A stretch of 64,000 bases of DNA. It comes from Undaria pinnatifida. Taxonomy: Eukaryota; Sar; Phaeophyceae; Laminariales; Alariaceae. Location of the stretch: the NCBI GenBank assembly GCA_012845835.1, contig JABAKD010000025.1, forward strand, positions 12,593,264 through 12,657,263, written 5' to 3'. Positions 44,901-54,785 of the stretch are shown piece by piece. The first letter of the stretch is position 1, and each line of letters opens with the position of its first letter. The position numbers and the translations under genes were made by a program. Below the pieces are notes generated by a model. The model did no database searches, was not told the origin of the DNA, and saw only the letters and a program-made list of their open reading frames with translations.

Positions 44901-47900
44901 GTTAATGTTAATGTTAATGTTAATGTTAATGTTGATGGTAATGTTGATGTTAGTGTTAATGTTAATGTTGTTGTTAATGTCAATGGTAATGTTAATGCTT
45001 ATTGTTAATGCTAATGTTAATGTTAATGCTAAAGTTAATGTTAATGTTAAGGTAAATGTCAACGTCAATGGTAATATTCATGTTAACTTTATTGCAAACG
45101 TTAACGTTAGATGTTAATTCTGACCTCTCAACTGAGGAACTAACGGTTAATCTAACTATGTCACGAGCATATATTTTACTCTAGGACTAGGGCATCAACT
45201 GACGCTTGGATAGGTTGCGCGAACGATGGCGTTCGAAAGCATGTTTCGGGTGATACATCGAGTCAAGGAATTTCCTGCCGCACACCCCCCTACCCCGGGA
45301 TGGCTCTAGCCGTATTGTTTTCCTTAGGTGCTCCTGACGCGCAACACTTTACGACATAGGGGTGCTACAAGTGCACGTTTCGGATTGTTTTTTTGTCTGA
45401 ATATGACGGGGCTCCTTAACCCTGAATAATCGGAATACTGACATGTTCTTGCTTGGAATGAAGACTACGGGTAGTAGCAGGTGTGCCCTAGGTTTGGCCG
45501 ACAGGTTTCGGCCATTTGCCAGAGTGACTCTGTACCTCACCGCATACGTTTCTTCAAGCGGTTTGGTGCGGCGCGGGTAATCATTTCATGCCACAAAACT
45601 ACTGTATATATATCTCAAAGTTGAAACGACACGAAGCCTGGTCGCCCCGGTGGCGTATCAGGTTATCCTCGAGCCTGGTATAGGTCAGTTTTGTGAGCTC
45701 GAATCCTCCCGAGTGCAACTTGTACAAATTTGAGCGGAATTTTTCTTGTGCACAAATTGACTTGCGGAAATCGCGAGGGCGTGAGTTAGCAAAACTCGAT
45801 GAACAATCGACCAGCGGTGGGATTGCTGAACCCTATGCGCGATAAAAATTGAAGGAAAGAACCGGGGGGGAGAAGGGATGACACCTGTAACCACGGGTTG
45901 TCCAGAAGCCGGAAAGTAGATGTGTGCAAAAAAAACAAAAATAAAGAGAAAGAAGGCCGCAGAAAGGAACAGGCGGGGGTCACTCGCGCGAGTGATCCCG
46001 ACCCCTTGAGAAGAAAAAGGTCCAAAACGTGACCCCTCTGCCGTGGGTTTGGCCTTTGAGTCGTCGCACGCTACACGTTACGGATCACACAGACGTTTCT
46101 GAGCTCCTAACGTAAGCAGCTCGTTGTCTCACACCCGAAATAGGGCTTCGAAGGCGTTCGCTCGCTCAGCCCGACCAAGCTTCTACGCCTTAGTAGTCCT
46201 GAAGCGAGTATAGCCGTTTATATCATCCTACTGACCGGTAGTTCCACGGTTGGGAGACTTCAATCGGCCAGGAACGTTTAGCCCAAAACCTGCAGCTCTT
46301 ACTACGGTGGAATGTCTCTCAACGTCGTTAAATATCCTTAACTCTTTGAGCACTGCGCTTCGCTCCCGTGATGGTTAAAACACACACATGTAATTCTACG
46401 ACAATATGCATTAGAGAAGCTCTGAATGATTAGACGCGGTCGGTTTATGCCCTAATCCTCAGGGTCACAGATTCGGCGATGCGACCGCTGCTGGAACCGA
46501 TCGAGAGACTCCTCAGCGAGAAATATACCGCCGTCGGCATTTTGGAGCAGTGGGACACCACGATGGAATTGTTCAACGGTGTCCTCGAGTTCCCGAACTT
46601 CAACTGGACCGAGGCGTTTGACTCCCAGGGTTCTCAGAACATCAACGAGGGCGAGGCCCACAGGTGACGGCACATGCTCTAAACATGCGACGATAGAGTC
46701 CCACTAACATTTGCAAGTGAGCCATCCCACTGTTTGGGGTTGAACGGTGTTGACCAAGCGGTCGAACTACTCAACCGTTGAACTATCGCGTAGGAGGACA
46801 ATTGTAGTACGAGTATTGTTATTGTCTTAGTACTAGCCCATAGAAGGGTTACCCGGGTTGCGCGGAAGAATGCCGTCGAAGTCATGTTTTGGGTGAGGTT
46901 TTGAGTTCCTCAGTGCTAGGAGCTCAGAAAACTGATGATGCATCCCCACTCTGCGATGACTGTTTTTCTCCGGCCCGCCACTTGAGGTGCTCTATACTCC
47001 ACACAAAATCTGCTTCAAGAGTGCAATCCAATGGACGGCCTCATGATCTGGGCACGAGACGAAAACGAACGAAGAAACAAATGACATTTTCCCCAGCGGC
47101 AGTGGTGGTCTAATGAGCCCCAAAATTAGGAAAATATTTTCGGCAACAAGTGCTGTTTCCCTCTATGGTAGCCGTCATCGCCGTCATTGCTATCGTAGCC
47201 GTCATTGCCGCCATTGCTATCGTAGCCGTCATTACCGCCATTGCGGTAACGGTAGCGGTTTTTGGGGCCCAAGTTTGGTTATGTCCTTCTCTTCTTTTTT
47301 TATATGAAAGGGTTCTTGAATTGACGCTGCACTCTATGGAAAAGGTTTCGTAACGAGTGCCTAGGTGATTAGGTCAGTGATTAGGTCAGTGATTAGGTCG
47401 GTGATTAGGGCAGACACGTGCTGCGATAGAGGGCCACGCCTGAACAGCTCCGAACGTTGTTGCTTACCTTGTTAAAGACCTCACCTTTTCCACCACACAC
47501 ACACACATGCCTCCCACGACGTGTACCCAGCTCTAAACCGGCGATGAAGCTGCAGTACGTAGCTCTACGCCAGACCCCACAACACTGACGATGGCGCATA
47601 TGGGATTGAAACCCGAGCACTGCTTTGGCAAATAACTCTACCCTGAGTCATACCATGGTAGCGCTCCCAGGTTGAAGGCCAAACGTTCCCGACGCGCTCA
47701 GCTCCTCAAGCGTGGGAATATCGGCTAGCATGGCAATGGTACGCGGGCATTGTTTTCAGAACCAGCGTAGGTAAATGTCTTTGATCGACGAGTTGCGCGG
47801 ACGATTGCCGTCCAACGTCACGTTTCGGGCGAGACGTTGAGCTCTTGACGTTAGGAGCTCAGAAACATTTGCTGCACCCACCTAGCGTGGGACGACCCCC

Positions 47901-50900
47901 CCCCCGCACCCTGCATTGAAGGAAGCGTCCGTTGCGTCTGCGGACGTCTGCTCCGAAGAGGGGTACGAGCAACACGTTAGTTGTTTTTGCAAAATAGTGT
48001 TGTCCAGTTGGCGTGGCTCCTCCACGGCCGCGTTGTACTACTTATTTAATAGTAATACGATGGAGGTAGCACTTTTTTGGCTCAATATATTCTTTTTTTT
48101 AATGACGGGGCTCCCTAAACCAAAAATCGTTGAATTGTTTCATTCTTTTTGCATCGTACAGTAGTCAAAGTTTTTTTTATGCCATTTGGGTCTGGCTGTT
48201 CATCACGTTGAACTTTTCAGTTTTACCATTTGAAAAAACAGAGCTATTTGGGTGGGGTATAAAAGTGTGCAAGCGAGGAACCTCAGGCATAGACGGGTGT
48301 TCCCCTAGCCATCGTAGCTTGTTTCTCCTATTTTCGATGGAAGAAGGTTGCGGCCTTTATCATACATTTCTTGTATGAAAGTGCTCTATACCGTTGACCA
48401 ATGCTACGATAAGGCGTCGTCAAGGGGGGCACCCAATTTTCTCCGCCCGGGAGAGACCACCAGCGCGAGTGGATCGTACGTTCGCCCGGACCAGGCTGAA
48501 AAAACGTGCTGATGAAGTAGCTCGAGAACACTCCCTCAGATAAGTAACAACTAACTACACTCGCGAGAACCGCGAGTGACACCGAACCGATGAAATTTTT
48601 GGCGGAAAAAGTGCTCCCCCCCCATACCGCAAGCCTTCAACAATTGTTTGTAGCGGCGGCGCCGAGTCATCCCACTGTAGAGGTTGCGTTTTTCGAGCTC
48701 CTCTATGTTGGGACTATCGCTTAGTATGACAACAGTACGAGTGTAAACTATATGTTCTACTAATAGGACTAGTGCAGTTAGAAGAGTTCGTCGGGTGGCG
48801 CAAACTAATGTCTTCTAGCTCTCATATTTTGAGTGAGGTACTTTAGCTCGTAGTTGGAGCTCTGAATCTTGTGCTTGTCAGCCATTAGCATGTGGGATGA
48901 CTCCGTCATTGTTATGTTGGCCGTCCGATGCACTATACGGCATATATGGGCGCGAGAAACGGTTCAGTTGAGAGTCTAGCTATGTCACACGAAACCCAAA
49001 AGGCTGGCAAAAAACGAAAGTGTGCAACCCGACGGAAACAATCTCCCGCCTTAGGCATTAGGTATGCAACGATACATATGTCAAGGCAAGAACAGTCATT
49101 TCCGACGCGCGGTCAAGATTGGTAAGGGCACAGAACGTGTGATTGCACTGAGGCAGCCTACAGAGTATCCAAAGGGGTTGCGCGTTTCGGGGCGAATGCT
49201 TTCTGCCGGTTGAACTCCTCAAGTGTGAACTATGGTTGGCGTGATTTTTTTTCTAGGCCATATTTTTTGCTTATGGAGCTCGTTTAAGGACTAGCGCATA
49301 GAATGGCTGCTCAGGTTGCGCAAACGGTCGTATTCGGAGACATGTTGAGGGTGAGATGACGAGCCCCTGGCGTTCGGAGCTCATAATCTCGTGCTGCACC
49401 CCTGGTGTGGGATGACTCTGCCACCCTCATGGCGGCGGGCGTTTGATAACCCCTTGTGGAATTTCACGAGGAAAAACAGACGAATACAATTGACGATTGG
49501 GACATCCTTTCAATCGAAGCAACCCGCGGTGCTATATAAACAATGTTGCGAACATCAGTGTCGACCAAATCCTTGATTTTAATATTATATGTGACCTAAC
49601 TTCTTGAAAACCCTCCCCCCCCCCCCCACCGCCCCCTCCCCGTTTTTTTTTTTTTTTTTTTTTCCCTCGCTTCTTCTTGCTTAAACGCCCCACCTACTAT
49701 CGAATTCCGCCAGAGTAATAAACACTTCCTCGCCCTGGATATCGCCTCGTTATCGTTTCAGAGCCGTCCATGCCGCTGCTGAAATTCCCACCCACCCCCG
49801 TCCCCAACGCCACCTCCTTCACCCACCACCCGCACCATCGCCTGGACCTAGCACCACGCGTATAGCAAACCCCTACATCTATGCGACCTAAAGCCCCCCC
49901 CCCCCCGCCCCCGCCCCCCCCCGCCACATTCCTCCCCTCCCCCAAAAGAAATATTTATAGTTTCCACGCACAAATAGACCTGCCCCACCCCCCCCCTCCC
50001 CCCCCTCCCCTCCTCCCGCCCCCCTTTTGATCAAAATCAGGCCCCCACGTCCTTAAAAACTCCGCCCTCCCCTTACCGGATATTCGACGTACAGGATTCA
50101 CTTGATAAACTGATGCACTTCCTTCCACAGCTGTCAGATTTTGTCCCCCTCAGAAACGGGTTTTATAGTTTCCGCGCACAGACTGCCTAACATCACCCTG
50201 TCGACCCTGATAGCTACACTGTAGTTGCAAGGGGAGTCGCCGACCTATGTCCTTAATGAGGACACACAACCCGTAATACGCGCGATCGGAGTATCACACA
50301 CAGCGTGCAAAGATGAGTTCCGACAAAATCTTCGATCTCACAGCTGGAGTGTATTTTAATTTTTATAATATATATATACAGCTGAAATTACGCCGGGCTT
50401 CCAGTCCAACTCAAATGAGATCGCCTGCAACACACGCGGACAGCTTGCACTGGCGTGTGCTGCATACTCGCACCATGATAGATGGACGCGTTGTTGCTTG
50501 ATTTACCGCTGTCCATGAGCTTCAACGGGGTTAAGGCTTCGTTAGTCGGATCCCCCCGCGTGTATGCGCAGCACGAGCTTCCAACGTCGACCAGTCGTTA
50601 ATCTAGCAGTAGTGTTACCTCCAGAACGAAGAAAGAAAACCATGCACTACAGGTGGCCGGTTTATCCTGCGACAAAGATAGGTGACACCCCGACGACGAT
50701 CGCTACAGAACGAGATAGAGGTATTGAAAGCAATTTTTTGGCTAAAGGGTTTCCTAAAGGATGAGGCTCTTTATCCCACAATCGTCTGCATTTCATCATT
50801 ATTGTTGCCGTTCTGTTTTGTCCATTTTTTTTTTATGTGTACCCAGGCCATAGGATTTTCCATCGGATGGAGTTTGGTTTTTGGGAAATGATCAAAGGGG

Positions 50901-52782
50901 AGTATCTCCACAGGGATTTTGGGTCATATGGGGGTGCCGAGAAAAAACGGACGCGCCCGCGCTGGCCTCAAGCTGCCTAAACTTCAATTCTGACGCGCTG
51001 CCATGACGCCCGCAGCCTGTGCCGAGCACACACACCTTTTGATTTGGTTTGGGCACGGTTTTGGGGCTTACGGGGCCGCGGCGAAGGAGGGGGCAACCTA
51101 TTACCCCTTTCTGACTGAAACATGCGGGGGGGGGGTATACCCCACAAAATCTACTAAATTTATCATGTACCCCGCTTTGACTGCGATTGTCCCCCACTTA
51201 CCCGAAAACAGCCCCCCCGCATGACCGATTGTGACGCCTTCAAAATTTAGCGTAGCAAGCCCGACGGCACGTCACCGCCCAACGGCCCGAGTAGAGCACG
51301 ATAAAGACATCCAGCAGTAGCGAGTAGCTGCTATCGTTTGTCTCCCAAAATTTCGAAACTACGGTGAACAGGAAACAAACCAAATAAAACAAATCTACAG
51401 GGAACACACGAATGAATACAGACGGCCGGTGAATATATTTACTTGTTGCGAAATGCGATTTGTTTTGTCGGAGAACCAGAAGACAGAAGTGGGAACATAC
51501 GTGGGCGGGTACCGCCCTACCCGTTGTCCGCAACCGGGACTATAGGGGGTATATACTACTGCTGCTGTGGTGCAAGTCTTGTTATAGCATGGCCCTTACA
51601 TCCTTTCATGTCGTACCAGATAGACCCTATCAGATAGGCTTCGCGAGGTTCCCAGTCACGGATAAGAGGATGTAATTGTTTTGATATTCGACCAGTCCGG
51701 GCACAGGCTTGCTAGGTCGTTGGTTATTACTGTCTCCGTCGTGAATTGCTTCGACATGCGCGTGTGTACCTTCCGGCTCATAGCCCCGAGTACAGCACGC
51801 CGCCGGTGGAGAGAGGATAAGGCAGTACCCGCCCACGTATGGGCCCACTGGTTATAACAGTAGGATGCTTTGTTAGAACTGGTTCTCCGACAAAAAATGC
51901 ATTTCGCAAGAAGTAAACATTTTGGACGTTTGTATTCATTCGTGTTTGTCAAAGTTTTTTTTGTTTCGTTCACTGTAATTCGAAATTTCGGAGACAAGCG
52001 ACCGCAGCAACGACTCGCTAGGGCCGGATGTTTCGCTCGTGGTATATTCGTGAGGCGGTGGCGTGCGGTCAGGCTTGCTACACCGGCTTTAGAAGGCTTC
52101 ATAATCGGTCATTCGGACTGTTTTCGGGCAAATGGGGGACAATCGCAGTCAAAGCGGGGTACATGATACATTTAGTACCTTTTGTGGAGCCACCCCGCCC
52201 CACGCTTCAGTTAAAAGCATTTCAGTCAACAGGGAAGATGAGGTAATTAATTACTTTACATTAGCGTGTGGCTGAACGAATGTTCCGTGAATTACCTCAA
52301 ATATTGTTTTTTCGACCAGATTGCGTTCGTTCTAGGGGTGTCCGGAATAGGGCGAAACGAAGCAAGCCCGTATGATGGGCGTCTAAATACAGTGATTGGT
52401 TTTTGTGTCTCGACTCGATCCCCCGGCCAATGCTACGAGCATGCAATCGCTGTACGAGTACACGACATCTTGCGGGGGAAAGGAAGTTGCAACAATCCCT
52501 GAAACGATATAAGAATGTTCCGATTCAAGGTGTTTTTTTTTTATTGCGACAATATACACCCGATGGCTCGACAGGAACCTGTTCATGCTCCTAACTCAAT
52601 GAATTTCCCGTCGCTGCCGGAACAACACGTGGGTAATGCGCAGAGTGGAAGAGGAGGCGATGAATAAAGCCCTGACGGACGTGAAGATCAAGCACCATTT
52701 GTGGCTCGACCTCATCCTCTACGAGCACGCAGTGGCCGTCCACGAAGTACAGTTGGCGCAGTACCGAAGGACGAAATGGTAG
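38919..52782 (+). CDS. Sulfotransferase family protein, five exons
   Basis: Exons: 38919-39255, 42502-42565, 44191-44448, 46463-46663, 52644-52782 (TAG). All introns are GT-AG and every junction keeps phase, giving 999 nt and 332 aa. The enzyme would transfer sulfate from PAPS to an acceptor, probably a carbohydrate in the Golgi; the acceptor is unknown. Residues 11-25 are weakly hydrophobic and may act as a signal or membrane anchor. FTHMNKSGGTTVKRLL (53-68) is the 5'-phosphosulfate loop. R129 and S137 in FRHPVERLVSAFFY are the 3'-phosphate contacts, with the usual seven residues between them. The GILEQWDTTMELF and LDLILYEHAVAVHEVQ segments are typical of the C-terminal half. The 3'-phosphate motif is split across the exon 2-3 junction, which strongly supports the model. 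The start at 38919 is the first in-frame ATG, but extra 5' exons are possible. Introns are full of MITEs. Confidence 0.88.
40299..40573 (-). mobile_element. F2 MITE, minus orientation
   Basis: Starts GAGTCATCCCACCGTAGG and ends ACCACCGTGGGATGTCTC. Contains TGTCTCACCCGACACGTGGC and CTTCGAAGGCATCCGCTCGC in the reverse order of plus copies. Confidence 0.75.
40805..40935 (+). mobile_element. F2 MITE, 3' part
   Basis: Only the right half is clear: GAGCGAATGTCGTCGAAGTC, GGGCTCGGAAACATTTTCTG and the GTGGGGTGACTC end. An F1 copy abuts it eight bases further on. Confidence 0.65.
40943..41211 (+). mobile_element. F1 MITE in intron 1
   Basis: Starts GACCCGTGCTACGATAGAGG, has the ATGACGAGGCTCCTTAGCCC and GTATACCTAGGCGCCATGGG blocks, a (GA)n run and a TCTATTGTAGCACGAGTC end. 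Confidence 0.8.
41537..42256. mobile_element. TA-flanked MITE with nested inverted repeat
   Basis: Ends are a perfect inverted repeat, CAAGCTGGGCCGGCCAAG (41537-41554 and 42239-42256), and each is bordered by TA. That fits a Tc1/mariner-like target duplication. Inside, a second near-perfect inverted repeat of about 78 bp (41963-42040 and 42105-42185, including GATTTGGACCAAGCTCACCA) flanks a 65 bp loop. Non-coding. Confidence 0.75.
42700..42965 (+). mobile_element. Diverged F1 MITE in intron 2
   Basis: GACGGGGCTCCTTAACCCAA, GATTTTTCATCCGAT and CTAAGCTCCTAAAGTG are F1 body blocks. The ends are eroded (TGCCGTAGCACGGGTC on the right). Confidence 0.65.
43099..43260 (-). mobile_element. F2 MITE, partial, minus orientation
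   Basis: GAGTCATCCCACGGCGCAGG start, then GGCTCCTCACATG, CCCATTGTCTTACCCGAAAA and GAAGGCATTACTTCGCGCG. The far end is unclear. Confidence 0.6.
43929..44055 (-). mobile_element. F2 MITE, partial, minus orientation
   Basis: GAGTCATCCCATGCTAGG start, CAATATCTCACCCGACTCAT, CTTCGAAGCCGGTCGTTCGA. Truncated near 44055. Confidence 0.6.
44482..45306 (+). mobile_element. F2 MITE expanded by a (TTAATG)n array
   Basis: Left end GGGTCAACTCACGGTAG is a decayed F2 terminus. Right end is CCCCGGGATGGCTC. After the array come AACTGAGGAACTAACGGTTA, GGTTGCGCGAACGATGGCGT and ATGTTTCGGGTGATACATCG, all F2 body blocks. Confidence 0.7.
44536..45118 (+). repeat. (TTAATG)n hexamer array, about 580 bp
   Basis: Around 95 hexamers, mostly GTTAAT, with GTTGAT, GCTAAT, GTTTAT and similar variants. 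The same TCTGGTAATGTTAATG junction as in the 36315 copy starts it. Long Asn-Val or Leu-Met frames here are artefacts of the hexamer. Confidence 0.9.
45640..45950 (+). mobile_element. SINE-1, copy 3
   Basis: Starts GGTCGCCCCGGTGGCGTATC, has GTGAGCTCGAATCCTCCCGA and ends in an A-rich tail at 45927-45950. It lies in intron 3, in the sense orientation of the sulfotransferase. Confidence 0.85.
46058..46318 (-). mobile_element. F2 MITE, minus orientation
   Basis: GAGTCGTCGCACGCTAC start, TCTGAGCTCCTAACGTAAGC, CTTCGAAGGCGTTCGCTCGC, and an ACTACGGTGGAATGTCTC end. Confidence 0.7.
46719..46961 (+). mobile_element. F2 MITE in intron 4
   Basis: GAGCCATCCCACTGTTTGG start, TGCGCGGAAGAATGCCGTCG and TGCTAGGAGCTCAGAAAACT body, CTCTGCGATGACT end. 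243 bp. Confidence 0.75.
47155..47262 (+). repeat. Minisatellite of ~27 bp units
   Basis: Four diverged units of CTATCGTAGCCGTCATTGCC plus GCCATTG. Confidence 0.75.
47345..47412 (+). repeat. GTGATTAGGTCA tandem repeat
   Basis: Four to five 12-13 bp units (GGTCAGTGATTA), the last ones changed to GGTCGGTGATTAGGGCA. Confidence 0.75.
47645..47897 (+). mobile_element. F2 MITE in intron 4
   Basis: GAGTCATACCATGGTAG start, CAGCTCCTCAAGCGTGGGAA, TGACGTTAGGAGCTCAGAAA, CTAGCGTGGGACGAC end. Confidence 0.75.
48664..48902 (+). mobile_element. F2 MITE in intron 4
   Basis: GAGTCATCCCACTGTAGAGG start, CGAGCTCCTCTATGTTGGGA, GTAGTTGGAGCTCTGAATCT, GCATGTGGGATGACTC end. 239 bp, good ends. Confidence 0.8.
49150..49418 (+). 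mobile_element. F2 MITE in intron 4, left end eroded
   Basis: GGTTGCGCAAACGGTCGTAT, TGGCGTTCGGAGCTCATAAT, GTGCTGCACCCCTGGTGTGG, ending GATGACTC. Confidence 0.7.
49600..50375 (+). repeat. P repeat cluster 4
   Basis: Complete series of P modules, including CCAGAGTAATAAACACTTCC, CTAGCACCACGCGTATAGCA, CTGTCAGATTTTGTCCCCCT, GGTTTTATAGTTTCCGCGCA, ATCGGAGTATCACACACAGC and the AGCTGGAGTGTATTTTAAT end. Poly-C at 49613-49627 and poly-T at 49644-49663. Confidence 0.8.
50695..50885 (+). mobile_element. F1 MITE fragment
   Basis: ACGAGATAGAGGTATTGAAA, GGATGAGGCTCTTTATCCCA and GTGTACCCAGGCCATAGGAT are F1 blocks. The right end is missing. Confidence 0.55.
51125..52205. mobile_element. Long inverted-repeat (foldback-like) element
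   Basis: Two diverged inverted arms of about 410 bp (51125-51555 and 51775-52205) flank a ~220 bp centre. Shared arm blocks are ATCATGTACCCCGCTTTGAC, TGCGATTGTCCCCCA, GAATGAATACA, GTCGGAGAACCAG and ACGTGGGCGGGTAC. No transposase frame is present. It lies in intron 4. Confidence 0.75.
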
Positions 52783-53277
52783 AATGACGCGTGCTACAAT
52801 ATGGGGTAGTGCGGAGTTTTCGGCTTTCACGGTGCCCGAATGTCTGGGGCCCTTGGCCCAGTGTCGTCGGAAGGAACGTTCTTAGGACCACGGAGACGGT
52901 ATTGGCTTGGAATCACTCGCGCGAGTGATTCCCTTGTCCGCCCATGTGGGGCCTTCAGCTTTCGCGCTGTCAAGGTGTTTTGGTGTGATATTAATCCGCT
53001 GTGGAATGGGCGGGCTACCTACGCTGCGATGAAAATACTGACCTGGAAGCCTGTTTGTTGTCCGCGTGGTACAGAGTCAGTCAGGAGTGCGAGCGGTCAA
53101 AGCCCACCAGCGAAAAAAGGGGGTATACCCTTCACACCGCGCAGTGTCGCTCTTCTTGTTTATCAAAAAATGTCTGCCTTGTATACCTAGGGGGCGTGGA
53201 ATTGACGCGGTGCTGCTATATGGCAGGAGTCGGCCCTCTATAGTGCGGTAGGGGACTGCAATTTCTTGGACCAAACC
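52783..53277. other. 3' flank of the sulfotransferase gene
   Basis: The terminator/polyadenylation zone must start here; no canonical AATAAA was noted within the first 200 bp. An F1-type start (GACGCGTGCTACAATATGG) occurs at 52786-52805. Confidence 0.4.
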
Positions 53278-53500
53278 TTCCCAACGGGGTTGAGCTCCCT
53301 CAAGAAAGCGTGGAACTATCGATTGGTATGGTAATTTTTCCTCGAGTACAATGGTTGTTGTTAGGACTAGACCACAGAACGGTTGGTCGGGTTGCCCGAG
53401 CGAGCGTGTTCGAAGAAACGTTTCGGGTGACAAATTGAGGACGCTCCTCAGGTTAAGACCTCAGGAATCTTGCTACACACCGCCTGCGTGGGATGGGTCT
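53278..53500 (+). mobile_element. F2 MITE, left end eroded
   Basis: GGTTGAGCTCCCTCAAGAAA, TTAGGACTAGACCACAGAAC, CGTTTCGGGTGACAAATTGA and a TGCGTGGGATGGGTCT end. Confidence 0.65.
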
Positions 53501-54560
53501 GTCTGTTAGTAAAGAGGTAACATTTTTCGGCCGACAAAAACAATTCTGCGGGGTTCCTTGGCAGCGGGACTACTAAGCAAGCTCGATGGAAAATCGATTG
53601 GCGTTTTGCCATGGTTTTTTGTTGTGTAACTAGGCCATGGAATTTTTCACGCCGGGACGCGGTTAACACTCTCTTTATCTTTTCTTCAAAAAATCCACAC
53701 GCACGTCGTTGGTTGAGTTTTTGTTTGGCTCCTCTCGTGTGACGGACCTCTGTAAAGCTAGGTGTGCACGTACCGAGAAGCCAAGGAGCACGCTACGGAC
53801 GGTGGAGGTGCAGCATTGTTTTCTTGAGGATCGTCACTGCCGGAGGTTTGTTTCTACGACACACCCATACAAAAAAACATGATTTTCTGAGAACAGTGAA
53901 AGTTCAGCCCCCGACCAAGAAACCCTCCCATGGCCTTTTCATGGCCTAAGCGTGAAAAAGAAAGAAAGTCATCACTTTGCCAAACAGAGATGACATTCCG
54001 ATGGTTTGGGATTCTGGAGCCCCGCCTCATGCCGTTGACTAGTTTGCTTGAAAGAGCTTCGTGCCTCTTGTCGTTGCACGCGTCGTGCGTTGTATGTCTA
54101 CTGCATGTAGTAGGCCACGGGGTTGTCCATGTATAGTTGTGTGCCTTTCATTTTTTCTCGAGTTTTTATGTTTTCGGATGGGATATTGCGCCCCTCCCAT
54201 GCGGGGCCTCATAAAATGCTAGGAAAACCCTTGCGTTCAACAGAGGGGAGGGTAATCGCGCGTGCTGACCCTAGATCTAGCATTTTTTTTGTGGCTTCTT
54301 AATAATCGAAAATGGTCGGAATGTCTTTCTACCTTTTTGCAGCAACATCACTTTTTGTTCACCTGGCCTGGGTTCTTGAAGTAGATTGAGTACGTGTGTG
54401 GCCTATAGGCTCTTGTCTTCCAACAGGAAACCCCTAAAAAAACTACCCCATTTTGGCACGCCACGACAAGGATGGTAGCCTACAACGAACGGGATTTCAA
54501 GTTTCTTTTGAGAGGTCCGATACCGCATGTGCGACGACCTTTAGGGTATGATATCATGTC
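53501..54560. other. F1 fragment and unassigned DNA
   Basis: GTGTAACTAGGCCATGGAAT at about 53622-53642 is an F1 body block. No gene recognised. Confidence 0.4.
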
Positions 54561-54584
54561 GATATGAATGATCAGATTAACATT

Positions 54585-54785
54585 TTTTTATCGAGGAGGA
54601 GGGATGGATTAGCGCCTAAGGAAAGTTAATGATTTATGAAATCAATATTTTCGAGAGTTGGAGAGACGGATTAGTGCCTAAAGAAAGTTATTAATAGTTG
54701 GATTCAGGGACGGCACCGCCGTAGATAGTATGTTACGGAGTATATTAGTTCGATATTGGGCGGTACGGAATAGTGCCTAACGAGG
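54585..54785 (+). repeat. Three diverged ~80 bp tandem units
   Basis: GGATTAGNGCCTAANGAAAG occurs near 54606 and 54668, and GGAATAGTGCCTAACGAGG near 54764. Confidence 0.55.

Larger units (their letters stand above)
44449..46462 (+). other. Intron 3 of the sulfotransferase gene
   Basis: 2014 bp, donor AA|GTGAGT and acceptor ATCCTCAG|G. It contains an F2 copy with a ~580 bp hexamer array, an F1 fragment (45345-45450), SINE-1 copy 3 and an F2 copy in minus orientation. Confidence 0.8.
46664..52643 (+). other. Intron 4 of the sulfotransferase gene
   Basis: 5980 bp, donor AG|GTGACG and acceptor GTAATGCGCAG|A. It contains four F2 copies, F1 fragments (about 47105-47160, 47412-47440, 48058-48160, 50695-50885), a minisatellite, a P repeat cluster and a long inverted repeat. 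No other coding sequence was found in it. Confidence 0.8.

Noticed and set aside
44643-45117. Long Asn-Val, Leu-Met and Asn-Ile repeat proteins on both strands
   Set aside because: They are direct translations of the TTAATG hexamer array and appear in several frames at once.
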